Of a stretch of DNA of 64,000 nucleotides, positions 51,965 to 61,477 are shown piece by piece. Within the stretch, counting starts at the first letter, position 1; every line of letters begins with the position of its first letter. The translations under genes were made by a program, and so were the position numbers. The notes beneath the pieces are model-generated. The model saw only the letters and a program-made list of their open reading frames with translations. It was not told the origin of the DNA and searched no databases. Origin of the DNA: Enterococcus_E cecorum_C (lineage in GTDB: Bacteria; Bacillota; Bacilli; Lactobacillales; Enterococcaceae); NCBI RefSeq assembly GCF_052119425.1, contig NZ_JBQKFH010000008.1:1-64000 (forward strand), written 5' to 3'.

Positions 51965-52963
51965 TTAATTTTTTTCTTCCAAATAAATCGCGATTAATTC
52001 ATCTCGTTTTGCCAAATATTCTTGTCTAAAATCATAAGGATGCACGCGGTTAGATAGGAAAATAAAGGCCTGTTGCAACTTAGGATCAATGCATAAAAAC
52101 GTCCCAGTATAGCCTGTATGGAATAAAAAGCCATAACGCAAATCCCAACCTAATGAACGCTTTCCCTCTTTACTTGGCGTTTGGTCTTGATAAAGCTGAG
52201 CAATCGTTTCTCTTTGCAAAAAGGCCCGTCCATCAGGTAATTGCCCCTCATTTAGATACATTTGGGTAAATTTTAATAAGTCGGCTAAATTCGTAAATAG
52301 TCCCGCATTGCCCGCATGCTCGGCTAAGACTCGGGCTTTAGGATCATGAGTTTGCCCACACAAAGTATCTTCCGTTGCAGCAATCGAATAGTACGTATCA
52401 AGCGGTGGAAATTGACTATTGGTCATCTTTAGTGGTTCAAAAATTTCTTCTTTAAAAATAGTAGTGACCGGCTTTTGAAAGATCGCTTCTAGCATGAACC
52501 CTAATAAAATCGTCCCCGCATCGGTATATTTGACGACTTTTCCTAGATTATCACCCGCTCTTAAAGTCAAATAAGCCTGCATTAATTCCTGTTGGTTGAG
52601 CTGATCACGATTCGGAATATAAGTCACAATATCGGCTGTATGGGTTAATAAATGTCGTAACGTAATGCTTTCATCGCCAAAAGCTGGCAGATACTTCTTC
52701 AAAGGTTGGTCAATCTCGATGACTCCTTGTTCCATCAATTTTAAAATCATCGTCGTGGTACAAACAACCTTGGTCAAAGAAGCCACATCAAATAATGTCT
52801 CTTCCGTCATCACCCGTTTTTTGGGGATGACAGACGCATAACCAAAATGCTTGTGAATCATCTTTTCTTGGTCAATAATTGCGTAACAAACCCCTGGAAA
52901 GACCTTTTCATTTAGATATTCTTGAATTTTTGCTTGTGTTTTTGGATAAAAATTTTCTTGCAT
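51965..52963 (-). CDS. Serine hydrolase of the beta-lactamase/PBP4* family
   Basis: 332 aa, cytoplasmic (no signal peptide). Catalytic SLTK (FDVASLTKVVCTT), YTDAG as the Tyr motif, and HTGYTGTF near the C-terminus as the third motif. Family members include esterases and peptidases; there is no reason to expect penicillinase activity. Confidence 0.88.
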   Translation of the reverse strand: MQENFYPKTQAKIQEYLNEKVFPGVCYAIIDQEKMIHKHFGYASVIPKKRVMTEETLFDVASLTKVVCTTTMILKLMEQGVIEIDQPLKKYLPAFGDESITLRHLLTHTADIVTYIPNRDQLNQQELMQAYLTLRAGDNLGKVVKYTDAGTILLGFMLEAIFQKPVTTIFKEEIFEPLKMTNSQFPPLDTYYSIAATEDTLCGQTHDPKARVLAEHAGNAGLFTNLADLLKFTQMYLNEGQLPDGRAFLQRETIAQLYQDQTPSKEGKRSLGWDLRYGFLFHTGYTGTFLCIDPKLQQAFIFLSNRVHPYDFRQEYLAKRDELIAIYLEEKN

Positions 52964-52986
52964 GTTTTTCCTCTATCCCTTTCATT

Positions 52987-53040
52987 AAAAAAACGCCTGA
53001 TTGGTTGGACGATACATCCGGTAACCAATCAGACGTCTTT
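52987..53040 (-). terminator. Terminator of the VOC gene
   Basis: ACGCCTGATTGGTT/AACCAATCAGACGT long stem with seven T on the minus strand. Confidence 0.82.
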
Positions 53041-53051
53041 GTATGATGCAA

Positions 53052-53852
53052 TTAACGTAAGAACCACCATTCTACACCGACTGGATCATACACCGTTAAA
53101 ATCTTTTGTTTGCTATCAAGGTAATGCTTCATTTGACTTTCTTGAACATGTTTTAATAATTGTTCAAACTGTTCATCTTGTAATTTGAATTTCAAAAAGT
53201 CTAAGCCTAAAATTTGATGACTTGGGATTTTTACGTTTTCGGTATCATGCTTGACAATTGAAATTCCAAATTCGCCATCTGCCAAGGTTTGAAAAGCAAT
53301 ATTATTTTCATCAAACTCAAAGCCTAGTAAATCAGCTAAAAACTGGCATTCTTCTTGGACATCTTGTGCGTGAAGACCAAGTGCCGCAATCCGTGCTTTA
53401 CTTGATAATTTTTTATTTGGATCAGCTGAAGTTAAAAGTGAAGTTTCGTCAATGCTCACTGTTTCAGGTGTGCGAATCGCCAACTGATTGCCTTCAGGAT
53501 CCACGATAGTAAACTGACATAAATCAGGTGTAAACTCGGCTTGAATGACCGGATATTTAGCATGCACCAAACGTGAATAAACGGCCGCAAACTCAGATAA
53601 AGTCGGCACCTCCACTTTATAGTAGTTCAGACGTTTCACTTCACCAAAATGCTCTGTTGCACGTGGGCTTTCCTCTAACCAAATGCGCTCATGGCTACCA
53701 TCTTCGGCTACTAAAATCGCTAATTCATTTTCTTCGGTTTTTAACTTAAATCCTAACATCTCACAGTAGAAATTAATCATTTGGTCGCGATTTTTGACAC
53801 GCAAAGCCACAATACTTAATTGACTACTGGGATCAAAACTAAATACTGACAT
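53052..53852 (-). CDS. VOC-family dioxygenase/glyoxalase-like protein
   Basis: 266 aa with two vicinal-oxygen-chelate modules (about 10-125 and 150-265), resembling CatE-type ring-cleavage dioxygenases. Metal ligands are partly unclear (ending VYDPVGVEWWF), so catalysis is uncertain. ATG 53852 has AGGAGG upstream. Confidence 0.85.
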   Translation of the reverse strand: MSVFSFDPSSQLSIVALRVKNRDQMINFYCEMLGFKLKTEENELAILVAEDGSHERIWLEESPRATEHFGEVKRLNYYKVEVPTLSEFAAVYSRLVHAKYPVIQAEFTPDLCQFTIVDPEGNQLAIRTPETVSIDETSLLTSADPNKKLSSKARIAALGLHAQDVQEECQFLADLLGFEFDENNIAFQTLADGEFGISIVKHDTENVKIPSHQILGLDFLKFKLQDEQFEQLLKHVQESQMKHYLDSKQKILTVYDPVGVEWWFLR

Positions 53853-54150
53853 TGAAACGAGTCCTCCTAAATTCCAATTGGCAAAAAAATTACCACTACT
53901 CATCTAAATTCTATTATTTTCATACATATCAAACTGTATAGATAATACTTTGATTCTCTTTCCTCATTCATTGTACTTAGAAATCTTATTTATCGCAAGG
54001 AATATGGTTAAAAATTTAAACAAGGCTTGCTAATTATCATTTTTACCCACGACATTTCACCAATATTTTCAAAGTAAATACTAACCAAATAACCTAAAAT
54101 ATGTTAAAGTAAAAGTACAACACAACGTTTATTTATTGGAGGAAAAACTG

Positions 54151-54576
54151 ATGGAAGATTGCATTTTTTGTAAAATCATTGATGGAGAAATTCCTAGCTA
54201 TAAAATTTATGAAGATGAGGTCGTTTATGCCTTTTTAGATATTACCCAAGTGACACCTGGCCATACTTTAGTGGTACCTAAAAAACATGCCAAAGATATT
54301 TTTGAGTACGATGAAGAATTAGCTTCTCAAGTCTTTGCTCGTATCCCTAAAATTGCGCGTGCCTTGGAAAAAGCATACCCAGACATGCAAGGATTAAATA
54401 TTATTAATAACAACCGTGAAGTGGCCTATCAATCTGTTTTCCACTCACATATTCATTTGATTCCTAGATTTAGTCCACATGACGACTTCTCTATGCACTT
54501 TGGCAACCACCAAGACCAGTACAACCCAACACTAATGGAAGCCATTGCCAAAAGAATCAGAGAAAGCTTTGAATAA
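54151..54576 (+). CDS. hit: HIT-family nucleotide hydrolase
   Basis: 141 aa with zinc Cys pair CIFCKI and catalytic triad HSHIHLIPR. Hydrolyses dinucleoside or AMP-linked compounds. ATG 54151 has TTGGAGG upstream; an in-frame ATG at 54136 overlaps that site. Next to a YtxH-like gene as in related genomes, but a repeat array separates them. Confidence 0.94.
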   Translation: MEDCIFCKIIDGEIPSYKIYEDEVVYAFLDITQVTPGHTLVVPKKHAKDIFEYDEELASQVFARIPKIARALEKAYPDMQGLNIINNNREVAYQSVFHSHIHLIPRFSPHDDFSMHFGNHQDQYNPTLMEAIAKRIRESFE

Positions 54577-54581
54577 AGTAT

Positions 54582-55281
54582 AAGGTTGTGAGGTAGCTTG
54601 GGCAGACATGAGAAAATTCGTGCTTACCTCCCGATGTGAAAATCAGATGGTTTTAAAGATTTTCACAATCGGGAGGGCGAATTTTCAAAATGTCTAGCTA
54701 CCGAACACCGTGAATAAAAGGTTGTAAATCGACTTGGTCAGCTACGAGCGGATAAGGTTTGTCCAACACGTCGGGAAAGTCCAAGAAGTAAAGACTTTCC
54801 CAGACGGGGTGGCTTATACGCCGAAGTAGCTAGTCGATTTACACCGTCAAATAAGGTTGTGAGAAGGGTCGATCAGCTACAAGCAGCTAAGTTTGTCCGG
54901 AATGACAGGAAAATCCACTATGTTTTTAGATTTTCCTAGGCAGGCCGGCTTAGATGCGATGTAGCTACCCTTCGAACACCGTCAAATAAGGTTGTGAGGT
55001 AGCTTGGGCAGACATGAGAAAATTCGTGTTTACCTACCACTGCAAAAATCGGATGAAAGGAGATTTTCGCAAGCGGGAGGGCGAATTTCACAATGTCTAG
55101 CTGCTGAACACCGTGAATAAAAGGTTGTAAATCGACTTGGTCAGCTACGAGCGGATAAGTTTGTCCAACACGTCGGGAAAGTCCAAGAAGTAAAGACTTT
55201 CCCAGACGGGGTGGCTTATACGCCGAAGTAGCTAGTCGATTTACACCGTCAAATAAGGTTGTAAATCGACTTGGTCAGCTA
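54582..55281 (+). repeat. Tandem array of ~135-bp nested-hairpin repeats
   Basis: Five full units and one truncated, starting at 54582, 54718, 54853, 54988, 55121 and 55255, each opening with AAGGTTGT and closing with ACACCGT-(G/C)AA-TAA. Units 1 and 4 (type A), 2 and 5 (type B, identical but for one inserted G) and 3 (type C) differ in stems yet fold alike: outer stem, an AGCTAC/GTAGCT inner stem and a long apical hairpin (e.g. GGGAAAGTC/GACTTTCCC). Not coding in any frame. Resembles the enterococcal EFAR-type intergenic repeats as I recall them. Confidence 0.9.
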
Positions 55282-55311
55282 GCATTAATTATCTAGGAAA
55301 GGATGAGTGCA

Positions 55312-55644
55312 GTGAAAGGATTTTTAAAGGGATTACTTTTTGGTTCAGCAGTCGGCGGTATCGTGACCTTACTAACAACGGAAAAAAGTGGTAAGGAAAA
55401 TCGAGAGGCGATCAAAGAAACCGTGGATGAATCCATGTCTAAAATCAATGACGTAACCAAGAGTTATCAACGAGTGCAAGAAAACCAAATCATTTTACAA
55501 GAAACCATGGACCAAACCATCCCAGCTTTCAAAGAAGGGATTGAAAAAGATTTAGCTGCCTTTGAATTCCAAGTTCAGCCTCGTCTTGCTAGAATCAAAG
55601 AACAGCTAGAAACATTACAATCGCACCTCGAAGTAAAAGAATAA
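55312..55644 (+). CDS. YtxH-like membrane-associated protein
   Basis: 110 aa: one N-terminal glycine-rich hydrophobic segment (FLKGLLFGSAVGGIVTLLTT) and a long helical, coiled-coil-like rest. The GTG at 55312 has AAAGG 9 nt upstream; the ATG at 55303 touches that site. General-stress-type family, function unknown. Neighbour of hit across the repeat array. Confidence 0.83.
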   Translation: MKGFLKGLLFGSAVGGIVTLLTTEKSGKENREAIKETVDESMSKINDVTKSYQRVQENQIILQETMDQTIPAFKEGIEKDLAAFEFQVQPRLARIKEQLETLQSHLEVKE

Positions 55645-55655
55645 ACTATAAAAAT

Positions 55656-55695
55656 ACGCCCACTAACTATTCAATGACTAATAGCTAGTGGGCGT
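55656..55695. terminator. Bidirectional terminator
   Basis: ACGCCCACTA/TAGTGGGCGT perfect 10-bp stem between convergent genes. Confidence 0.8.
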
Positions 55696-55707
55696 TCCTG
55701 TTTCATT

Positions 55708-56937
55708 TTATTTTTTGCCGTAAAGACGGACAATTTCAATTAATGTTTGGGCGGCTTTTTCCATCGCTTGTAAGCTAATAAACTCATACTGTCCATGGAA
55801 ATTCTCGCCACCAGTAAAGATATTCGGCGTTGGAATTCCTAAATAAGAAATCTTAGAGCCATCCGTACCGCCACGGAAAGGTTCGATAATTGGTTCTATC
55901 TCTAAATTTTTCATCGCCTCTATCGCCAAATCAATCGACGCAGGACACTTTTCCACAATCGGACGCATATTATAATATTGGTCTGTCAGCTGATAACTGA
56001 TTGGATCATACGAATAGCGGGCGTTAATCTTTTCTATCACTTCCACCAAGTAGGATTTCTTATCGGCAAAAGCTTGTTGGTCATGGTCGCGTATAATATA
56101 ATTTGCCGTCGCATGTGCAATCGTGCCATTTAAATCATGTAAGAGATAAAAGCCTTCATAGCCGCGTGTCTTTTCAGGGACAGCTTCTTGAGGTAAGGCC
56201 GCATCAATTTCTAGCGCTAGTTTTAAGGCATTGACCATTTGTTGATAGGCAGTCCCTGGATGAACACTGATTCCTTTAATCTCTAGGTCTAATTTGGCGG
56301 CATTAAAAGTCTCATATTCGAAATGTCCAACTCGGCCACTATCAATGGTATAAGCAAAGTCTACTGGAAATTGATCGACTGGGAAACGATCTGCCCCACG
56401 ACCAATTTCTTCATCAGGACCAAAAGCAACCCAAATATCCGGACGAGAAACTTCAGGATGTGCCACATAAAAACGCAGCATAGCAAAAATTTCTGCAATT
56501 CCCGCTTTATCATCCGCCCCTAAAAGTGTCAAACCATCTGTCGTAATCAAAGTTTCTCCTAGATAATCTTTTAAATTAGGGGAATCTGCTACCCGCAAAT
56601 AAATTTGGTGTTCGGCATTTAATAGCAAATCACTGCCATCATAATTTTCAAATACTTGTGGCTGGATATTTTCTGCATTGTAATCCGCCGTATCCACATG
56701 CGCAATAAAACCAATCGCCTTATTGGCTACATTTCCCTTTAAACAACCAATCGTAAAGGCACAATCATCTAAAAATTGTACCTGACTTAACCTTAAATCC
56801 TCCAATTTCCGCTTTAACAACAGGGCTAATTCTTTTTGTCCCGGTGTTGTTGGAATGGTTTGTGATTTTTCGTCTGAGCGTGTATTAATCTTAACAAACG
56901 ATAAAAAATCGGATAATAATTCTTGCAAACTGTTCAC
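55708..56937 (-). CDS. pepT: Peptidase T (tripeptidase)
   Basis: 409-aa M20 zinc aminotripeptidase. FIAHVDTADYN, LLGADDKAGIAE, GPDEEIGRGAD and FRGGTDGSKISYLG hold the metal and active-site residues. Start GTG 56937 or TTG 56928 (AGGTGA plus 5 nt). Directly follows oppA: imported peptides are cut by the product of the next gene. Confidence 0.95.
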   Translation of the reverse strand: MNSLQELLSDFLSFVKINTRSDEKSQTIPTTPGQKELALLLKRKLEDLRLSQVQFLDDCAFTIGCLKGNVANKAIGFIAHVDTADYNAENIQPQVFENYDGSDLLLNAEHQIYLRVADSPNLKDYLGETLITTDGLTLLGADDKAGIAEIFAMLRFYVAHPEVSRPDIWVAFGPDEEIGRGADRFPVDQFPVDFAYTIDSGRVGHFEYETFNAAKLDLEIKGISVHPGTAYQQMVNALKLALEIDAALPQEAVPEKTRGYEGFYLLHDLNGTIAHATANYIIRDHDQQAFADKKSYLVEVIEKINARYSYDPISYQLTDQYYNMRPIVEKCPASIDLAIEAMKNLEIEPIIEPFRGGTDGSKISYLGIPTPNIFTGGENFHGQYEFISLQAMEKAAQTLIEIVRLYGKK

Positions 56938-58581
56938 CTACTTCGTGACATAAGCTTCACGTAAATTATAGTAATCTCCATAGGTATGGAAAACGATATG
57001 CTTCACCTTAGGATTAATTAAATAGTTAGCTGCGGTTTGGACTAATGGCACTTGAGCCGCATCTTGCGTTAAGAGAATTTCTTCGGCCGCTTTATAATCT
57101 TGATAAAAAGCTGCTTCATCATTGGCATCGGTCGTACTTGCTTTTTCTAATAATTCATCATATTTTGCATTATTATAGCTACCAAAGTTATACGCAGAAG
57201 TGCTTTGGAACAAGTTAAAGTAAGAATTCAAATCATTACTTCCAGCAATCCAACCAGATAAAGTCATTTCATAATTCTTATCACGACGAGCTTGGTTCAC
57301 ATTATTTGCTGGTTGTGGCGTTACTTCAATCTTCAAGCCTTTTAAATGCGTTTCTAATTGATTTTGCACAAATTCCGCGATTTTCTTACTATTTTCTGTA
57401 TCAGCGACTAATAAAGTAATCTTGATCTCATCGCCTAAGTCTTTCTTCGCTTTTTCAAAATGTTCTTTGGCTACTTTGACATCGTACGTATTATAATTGC
57501 CACTGTATTTTCTGAAATCTTCACCTTTTTTGTTTTGGTAAAGGTTCGCTGGTACAAGACCACTTAATGCTTTTGAACCATCATTTAAGACTTTTTTCGC
57601 TAAACTTTCTCGATCCACTGCTTGAGCAATCGCCTTACGTAATTCGACATTGGCTAGTGGCGTATTGGCTTTTTTATTTAAGTCTAAGTAATAATTCACC
57701 ACTTCAAGTTCAGAATATTTTGCTTTATCGTTTTTATATTGTTGAACGAACTGACCAGAAATCTTGGTTAAATCTAAATCACCTGTTTGGTAAAGGTTAA
57801 TCCCTGTATTATCTTCTTTAATCGTTGAGCCATCTACTTGGGTTAATTTCACTTTTTTCTTATCATAGTAATAAGGATTTGGTGCTAACTCCCAAGTATC
57901 TGAAGTTTGTTTCCAATTTTTTAAGACGAATGGACCAGAATAAATCGCATCTTCACTGGTTGCCGCATATTTATCGCCTTTTTCTGTGACATATTTTTCA
58001 TTTTGAGGCGCTAACCAACCAATTGAAATCACAGAAAGGAAGGATGGTTGTGGATTAATCAATTGTACTTCAAAGGTTTGATCATCCACTGCTTTTAAGC
58101 CAATTGTATCAATATCTTTCTTGCCATTACGGATTTCTTTACTGTTGATGACATTATCTAACCAATAAGCGTTTGGCCCTTGAGTTGCTGGATTGACCAA
58201 ACGTTTCCAAGCAAACAAGAAATCACCGGCTGTAATTGGTGTGCCATCGCTCCATTTGGCATCATCACGAAGATGGAAAGTATAGGTTTTGCCATCTTCA
58301 CTAATATCGACACTTTTTGCCAGGCCAGGAACAACCTTAGAATCATCATCTAAACGATAAAGACCTTCAAAAATATGTTGTACAACGGTAAATGTGACTT
58401 TATCTGTTGTTTGTGTCGTATCTATTGTTGACAGTTGTGCTGGTAAACTAACAGCTATTTTTTGTTCGATTTTTGGTGTATCTGCCTTTTTACTTGATTC
58501 ATTTGTTTTTTCTTGTCCACATCCTGCTAATAACGTCCCCACTGCTAGAAATGCAATACTATATTTTAACCACTTTTTCAT
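56938..58581 (-). CDS. oppA: Oligopeptide-binding lipoprotein (OppA family)
   Basis: 547-aa SBP_bac_5 protein with lipoprotein signal (lipobox LLAGC at about residue 21) and DDAKWSDGTPITAGDFLFAWKRLVNP as family signature. Captures peptides for an Opp permease not encoded nearby. Good AGAGGTG site and promoter. Confidence 0.93.
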   Translation of the reverse strand: MKKWLKYSIAFLAVGTLLAGCGQEKTNESSKKADTPKIEQKIAVSLPAQLSTIDTTQTTDKVTFTVVQHIFEGLYRLDDDSKVVPGLAKSVDISEDGKTYTFHLRDDAKWSDGTPITAGDFLFAWKRLVNPATQGPNAYWLDNVINSKEIRNGKKDIDTIGLKAVDDQTFEVQLINPQPSFLSVISIGWLAPQNEKYVTEKGDKYAATSEDAIYSGPFVLKNWKQTSDTWELAPNPYYYDKKKVKLTQVDGSTIKEDNTGINLYQTGDLDLTKISGQFVQQYKNDKAKYSELEVVNYYLDLNKKANTPLANVELRKAIAQAVDRESLAKKVLNDGSKALSGLVPANLYQNKKGEDFRKYSGNYNTYDVKVAKEHFEKAKKDLGDEIKITLLVADTENSKKIAEFVQNQLETHLKGLKIEVTPQPANNVNQARRDKNYEMTLSGWIAGSNDLNSYFNLFQSTSAYNFGSYNNAKYDELLEKASTTDANDEAAFYQDYKAAEEILLTQDAAQVPLVQTAANYLINPKVKHIVFHTYGDYYNLREAYVTK

Positions 58582-58613
58582 TGAAACACCTCTTTTGTTG
58601 AATTTGTGCCTAA

Positions 58614-58643
58614 ATTATAAACAATAGTCCCTATCTATATCAA
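58614..58643 (-). promoter_or_regulatory. Promoter of oppA-pepT
   Basis: Minus strand TTGATA (58638-58643), 18 bp, TATAAT (58614-58619). Confidence 0.72.
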
Positions 58644-58722
58644 GCCATTAGAATATACTAAAAAACTATAACTCATCATAAGAATTTCATATAGCTTGCA
58701 CCCGATACAATTCTTTTATCAC

Positions 58723-58765
58723 AAAAAAACTCACCTTGTGTTTTATTCATTACACAAGATGAGTG
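58723..58765 (-). terminator. Terminator of the RelBE-type operon
   Basis: ACTCACCTTGTGT/ACACAAGATGAGT stem with seven T on the minus strand. Confidence 0.8.
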
Positions 58766-58771
58766 AAAATA

Positions 58772-59041
58772 TTATATTTCATAGATTGTTTCTCTTTTAC
58801 CAGATTTGATTACAAGTACAATCGCTTGACTATCTCTAATATCACAAATAAGACGATATTTTCCAATTCTATAACGCCATAAGCCAGATTTGTCTGCGGT
58901 TAATGCTTTGCCTGTCCATCTAGGATTTTCACAACCTTCAATATTTTTGTTCAACCACAGTAAAATCTGCTTACGAATTGGTGTATCCAGTTTTAAAAAT
59001 TCTTTATAAGCTTTCTTTTCGAACTCAACATGATATTTCAT
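58772..59041 (-). CDS. RelE/ParE-superfamily toxin
   Basis: 89 aa, probable ribosome-dependent mRNA endonuclease. VEFEKKAYKEFLKLD start, LTADKSGLWRYRIGKYRLICDI core with Lys/Arg residues used for RNA cleavage, and KRETIYEI end. ATGA overlap with the antitoxin stop. Confidence 0.92.
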   Translation of the reverse strand: MKYHVEFEKKAYKEFLKLDTPIRKQILLWLNKNIEGCENPRWTGKALTADKSGLWRYRIGKYRLICDIRDSQAIVLVIKSGKRETIYEI

Positions 59042-59253
59042 AATCCTTCATCTCTCATCATATCTTGAAGAGAAATCGATTCTCCAGTTATATTTTGAAG
59101 AGCTTCAATACCAGCCTGTAAATCTAAGAAATCTTCAATCTTTTCTGTTAAAGCTTGCTTCATAAGAGTTGATAAAGGTAATCCAGTTAATTCCGCATAG
59201 CTTTGAAACATTTTTTCTTCTTGCTCGTTTAATCGAATCGTCGTTACACTCAT
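59038..59253 (-). CDS. RelB-type antitoxin
   Basis: 71 aa with N-terminal ribbon-helix-helix (VTTIRLNEQEEKMFQSYAEL) and an acidic tail that wraps the toxin. ATG 59253 has AAGGAGG upstream; the longer frame reads through the promoter. First gene of the pair and its likely repressor. Confidence 0.9.
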   Translation of the reverse strand: MSVTTIRLNEQEEKMFQSYAELTGLPLSTLMKQALTEKIEDFLDLQAGIEALQNITGESISLQDMMRDEGL

Positions 59254-59284
59254 AATATGGCCCTCCTTAAAGTTCTCTACAACA

Positions 59285-59313
59285 ATTGTATTACATTGTA
59301 ATGCAAATTTCAA
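59285..59313 (-). promoter_or_regulatory. Promoter and operator of the RelBE-type operon
   Basis: Minus strand TTGAAA (59308-59313), 17 bp, TACAAT (59285-59290). The palindrome ATTACATTGTAAT (59290-59302) fills the spacer, where the ribbon-helix-helix antitoxin would bind. Confidence 0.75.
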
Positions 59314-59325
59314 TTCTTTTATCAC

Positions 59326-59370
59326 AAAAAAAAGCCACCTAATGCCAATCACACAGTACTAGGTAGCCTT
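59326..59370 (-). terminator. Terminator of prsA
   Basis: GGCTACCTA/TAGGTGGC stem followed by eight T on the minus strand. Confidence 0.78.
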
Positions 59371-59380
59371 TATTCATCGA

Positions 59381-60388
59381 TTATTTAGATTCTGAAGTTG
59401 AAGTAGAAGATTCTTTTGTTTCTTCTTTACTTGAACTTGATGATTCTTTTGTTTCTGATTTTGAAGATTTAGTCTTTGATGATGAACTTGTCTTCGTTGC
59501 ATCAATGTAAGTAGATAATACATCCGCGAAAGTCTTATCTTTAATCTTCACATTGGCTTTCTTCAATTCTTCACCAATTGTTTTTGTCACAAAGGTAGAA
59601 TCATTTAATTTATTATCAGTAGCAATCTTCTTCAAAGTCTTTTTGTATTTATCCATGTCGTTGCCTTTTGCTTGGTTTTTCACCATTTTAACGACATAGT
59701 AAGAAGTTTGATAAGTAGATGCATCAGTTACCGCGATTGGTTCAGCTGAAATTTCGCCATCTTTTAACGCAAAGGCAGCTGATTTCACTTCTGTAGGTAC
59801 ATCTGAACTTGTAGAATCAAATTTCACATCTTTACCTTTATTGCTTGTTGCGATTGATTTTTCTTTCGCAATTTTTGCAAAGTCTGCGCCCTCTTTCTTC
59901 GCTTCTTCAATCACTTGTTTCGCTTCATCTTCACTTGAAACTTGGATGAATTGTGCAGTGACTTCTGGATGGAATGAATCCCAAGCAGTCTTATAATCTG
60001 CATCGGTTAATTTTACATGTGCTTTCAAACCAGCGTCTAAAGCTAATTGTTGACGAATAGTTTTCTTGAAGCTTTCTTTTGTATAGCCAGCAGCTTTTAA
60101 TTGAGATTCAAAGCTATCACCGTATTGTTTTGCTTGTTCTTTGTATTTTGCATCGACTTGTTTATCGGTTACTTTATCGCCATATGCTTTGTCAAACACA
60201 TCGTAAATAATCATGCTACGAACCACGCTTTGGCTAGTAGAATTTGATTTAATTTCATTATAGAAATCTTGAACAGTAATGGTTTGTCCTTTCATTGAGG
60301 CGATAGTTTGATCAGAGTCTTTGGAACAAGCTGCTAAACCTAAAACAGAAACAGCCGCCAAAGTAGCTAATAATGCTTTTTTCTTCAT
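59381..60388 (-). CDS. prsA: Foldase PrsA, peptidyl-prolyl isomerase lipoprotein
   Basis: 335 aa: signal peptide with lipobox LAACS (about residue 21), SurA-like N-terminal part, central parvulin domain (VTAQFIQVSSEDEA to AEPIAV) and a Ser/Lys/Glu-rich, likely disordered tail of about 45 residues. Folds exported proteins outside the membrane. Start ATG 60388, with AGGAG 13 nt upstream (long). TG-g-TATAGT (60434-60442) is a likely promoter. Confidence 0.94.
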   Translation of the reverse strand: MKKKALLATLAAVSVLGLAACSKDSDQTIASMKGQTITVQDFYNEIKSNSTSQSVVRSMIIYDVFDKAYGDKVTDKQVDAKYKEQAKQYGDSFESQLKAAGYTKESFKKTIRQQLALDAGLKAHVKLTDADYKTAWDSFHPEVTAQFIQVSSEDEAKQVIEEAKKEGADFAKIAKEKSIATSNKGKDVKFDSTSSDVPTEVKSAAFALKDGEISAEPIAVTDASTYQTSYYVVKMVKNQAKGNDMDKYKKTLKKIATDNKLNDSTFVTKTIGEELKKANVKIKDKTFADVLSTYIDATKTSSSSKTKSSKSETKESSSSSKEETKESSTSTSESK

Positions 60389-60514
60389 AACTAAATTAAC
60401 ACTCCTAAATTCTTTTTCGAGTTCACAAGTCTTACTATACCACAAATCCACCAAAATAATAGACTTTTAAAAACATATTTCATAAAAATTTCAAAAATAA
60501 GCTTTTCTTAATGA

Positions 60515-61459
60515 TTAGTTTAAGTTTGGTACATAAAAACTACGATTATCCATGCCAAAAATACGGTCCGTGTATTCACCTGGTGTCGTTTGGTGAATCG
60601 AAGTCAGCATCATTTGCATCGAAGCATCGATATTATCAATTTGATGTAAAATTTCGGCCTCCATAATTCTTGGACGCACTGGAGAACCATATTCTAATAA
60701 CCCGTGATGACTTAAAACCATATGACGTAAAAGGACAATCTCTTCTTTATTTGGATCTAGTTTTAATTCCATACATGCTTGGGTGATTTCTTCATCGATT
60801 AAGACTAAATGCCCAATCAAATTACCAGCCACCGTATATTCTGTCGTCATCGCTCCACTTAATTCCAATACTTTACCTAAATCATGCAAAATAATTCCGG
60901 CATAGAGCAGTGAAGCATTTAACTCAGGATAAATATCAACAAGTGAATGCCCAATTTTTAGCATCGTTACGGTATGATAAGCGAGCCCTCCTGAAAAGGC
61001 ATGATGATTTTTCTTCGCAGCCGGAAATTCAAAGAAAGCTTTCTTATACTTACTTAAAAGATGGCGGACAATTCGATTCCAACTTGGATTTAAAATTTCA
61101 AAAATCGTTTTGCCGACGTAATCTTCCATTGCCTCCCTTTTCATCGGAGCGCGTTCCATATAAAGATTAGGATCACTAGGCTCTTCTAACTTAGCCAAAC
61201 GTAAATGTAAAATTTTTACCTGAGGATTGCCATTATAGATTTCGCGCTTGCCGTTTAAAAAGACCACTCTGCCTGCTTCAAAACGGGCAATTTCTTCTTC
61301 AGAGGCATCCCAAAACTTGCCATCAATCGTGCCAGATGTATCTTGGAACGTAAAAGCAATAAATTTCTTACCATTTTTCGCCATCCGCACATCGGCATTT
61401 TTAATCAAAGCAAAGAGTTGCATTTCTTCATCGACTTGATATTCTTTGATTTTTTTCAT
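60515..61459 (-). CDS. yhaM: 3'-5' exoribonuclease YhaM
   Basis: 314 aa, the length of B. subtilis YhaM. N-terminal OB fold (residues 12-90) binds nucleic acid; the HD domain carries FSGGLAYHTVTM and IILHDLGK with HHGLLEYGSP. Trims RNA and DNA. Start ATG 61459 has AAGGAA upstream. Follows yhaN, 12-nt gap. Confidence 0.94.
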   Translation of the reverse strand: MKKIKEYQVDEEMQLFALIKNADVRMAKNGKKFIAFTFQDTSGTIDGKFWDASEEEIARFEAGRVVFLNGKREIYNGNPQVKILHLRLAKLEEPSDPNLYMERAPMKREAMEDYVGKTIFEILNPSWNRIVRHLLSKYKKAFFEFPAAKKNHHAFSGGLAYHTVTMLKIGHSLVDIYPELNASLLYAGIILHDLGKVLELSGAMTTEYTVAGNLIGHLVLIDEEITQACMELKLDPNKEEIVLLRHMVLSHHGLLEYGSPVRPRIMEAEILHQIDNIDASMQMMLTSIHQTTPGEYTDRIFGMDNRSFYVPNLN

Positions 61460-61477
61460 CTGCACATTCCTTCTTTC

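Noticed and set aside
53904..54150. Further gene between the VOC gene and hit
   Set aside because: AT-rich spacer with no open frame bearing a ribosome-binding site; it probably holds the two divergent promoters.
54582..55281. CRISPR array or coding tandem repeat
   Set aside because: Units are ~135 bp, contiguous, internally palindromic, with no spacers; every frame is interrupted by stops and no cas gene is near.
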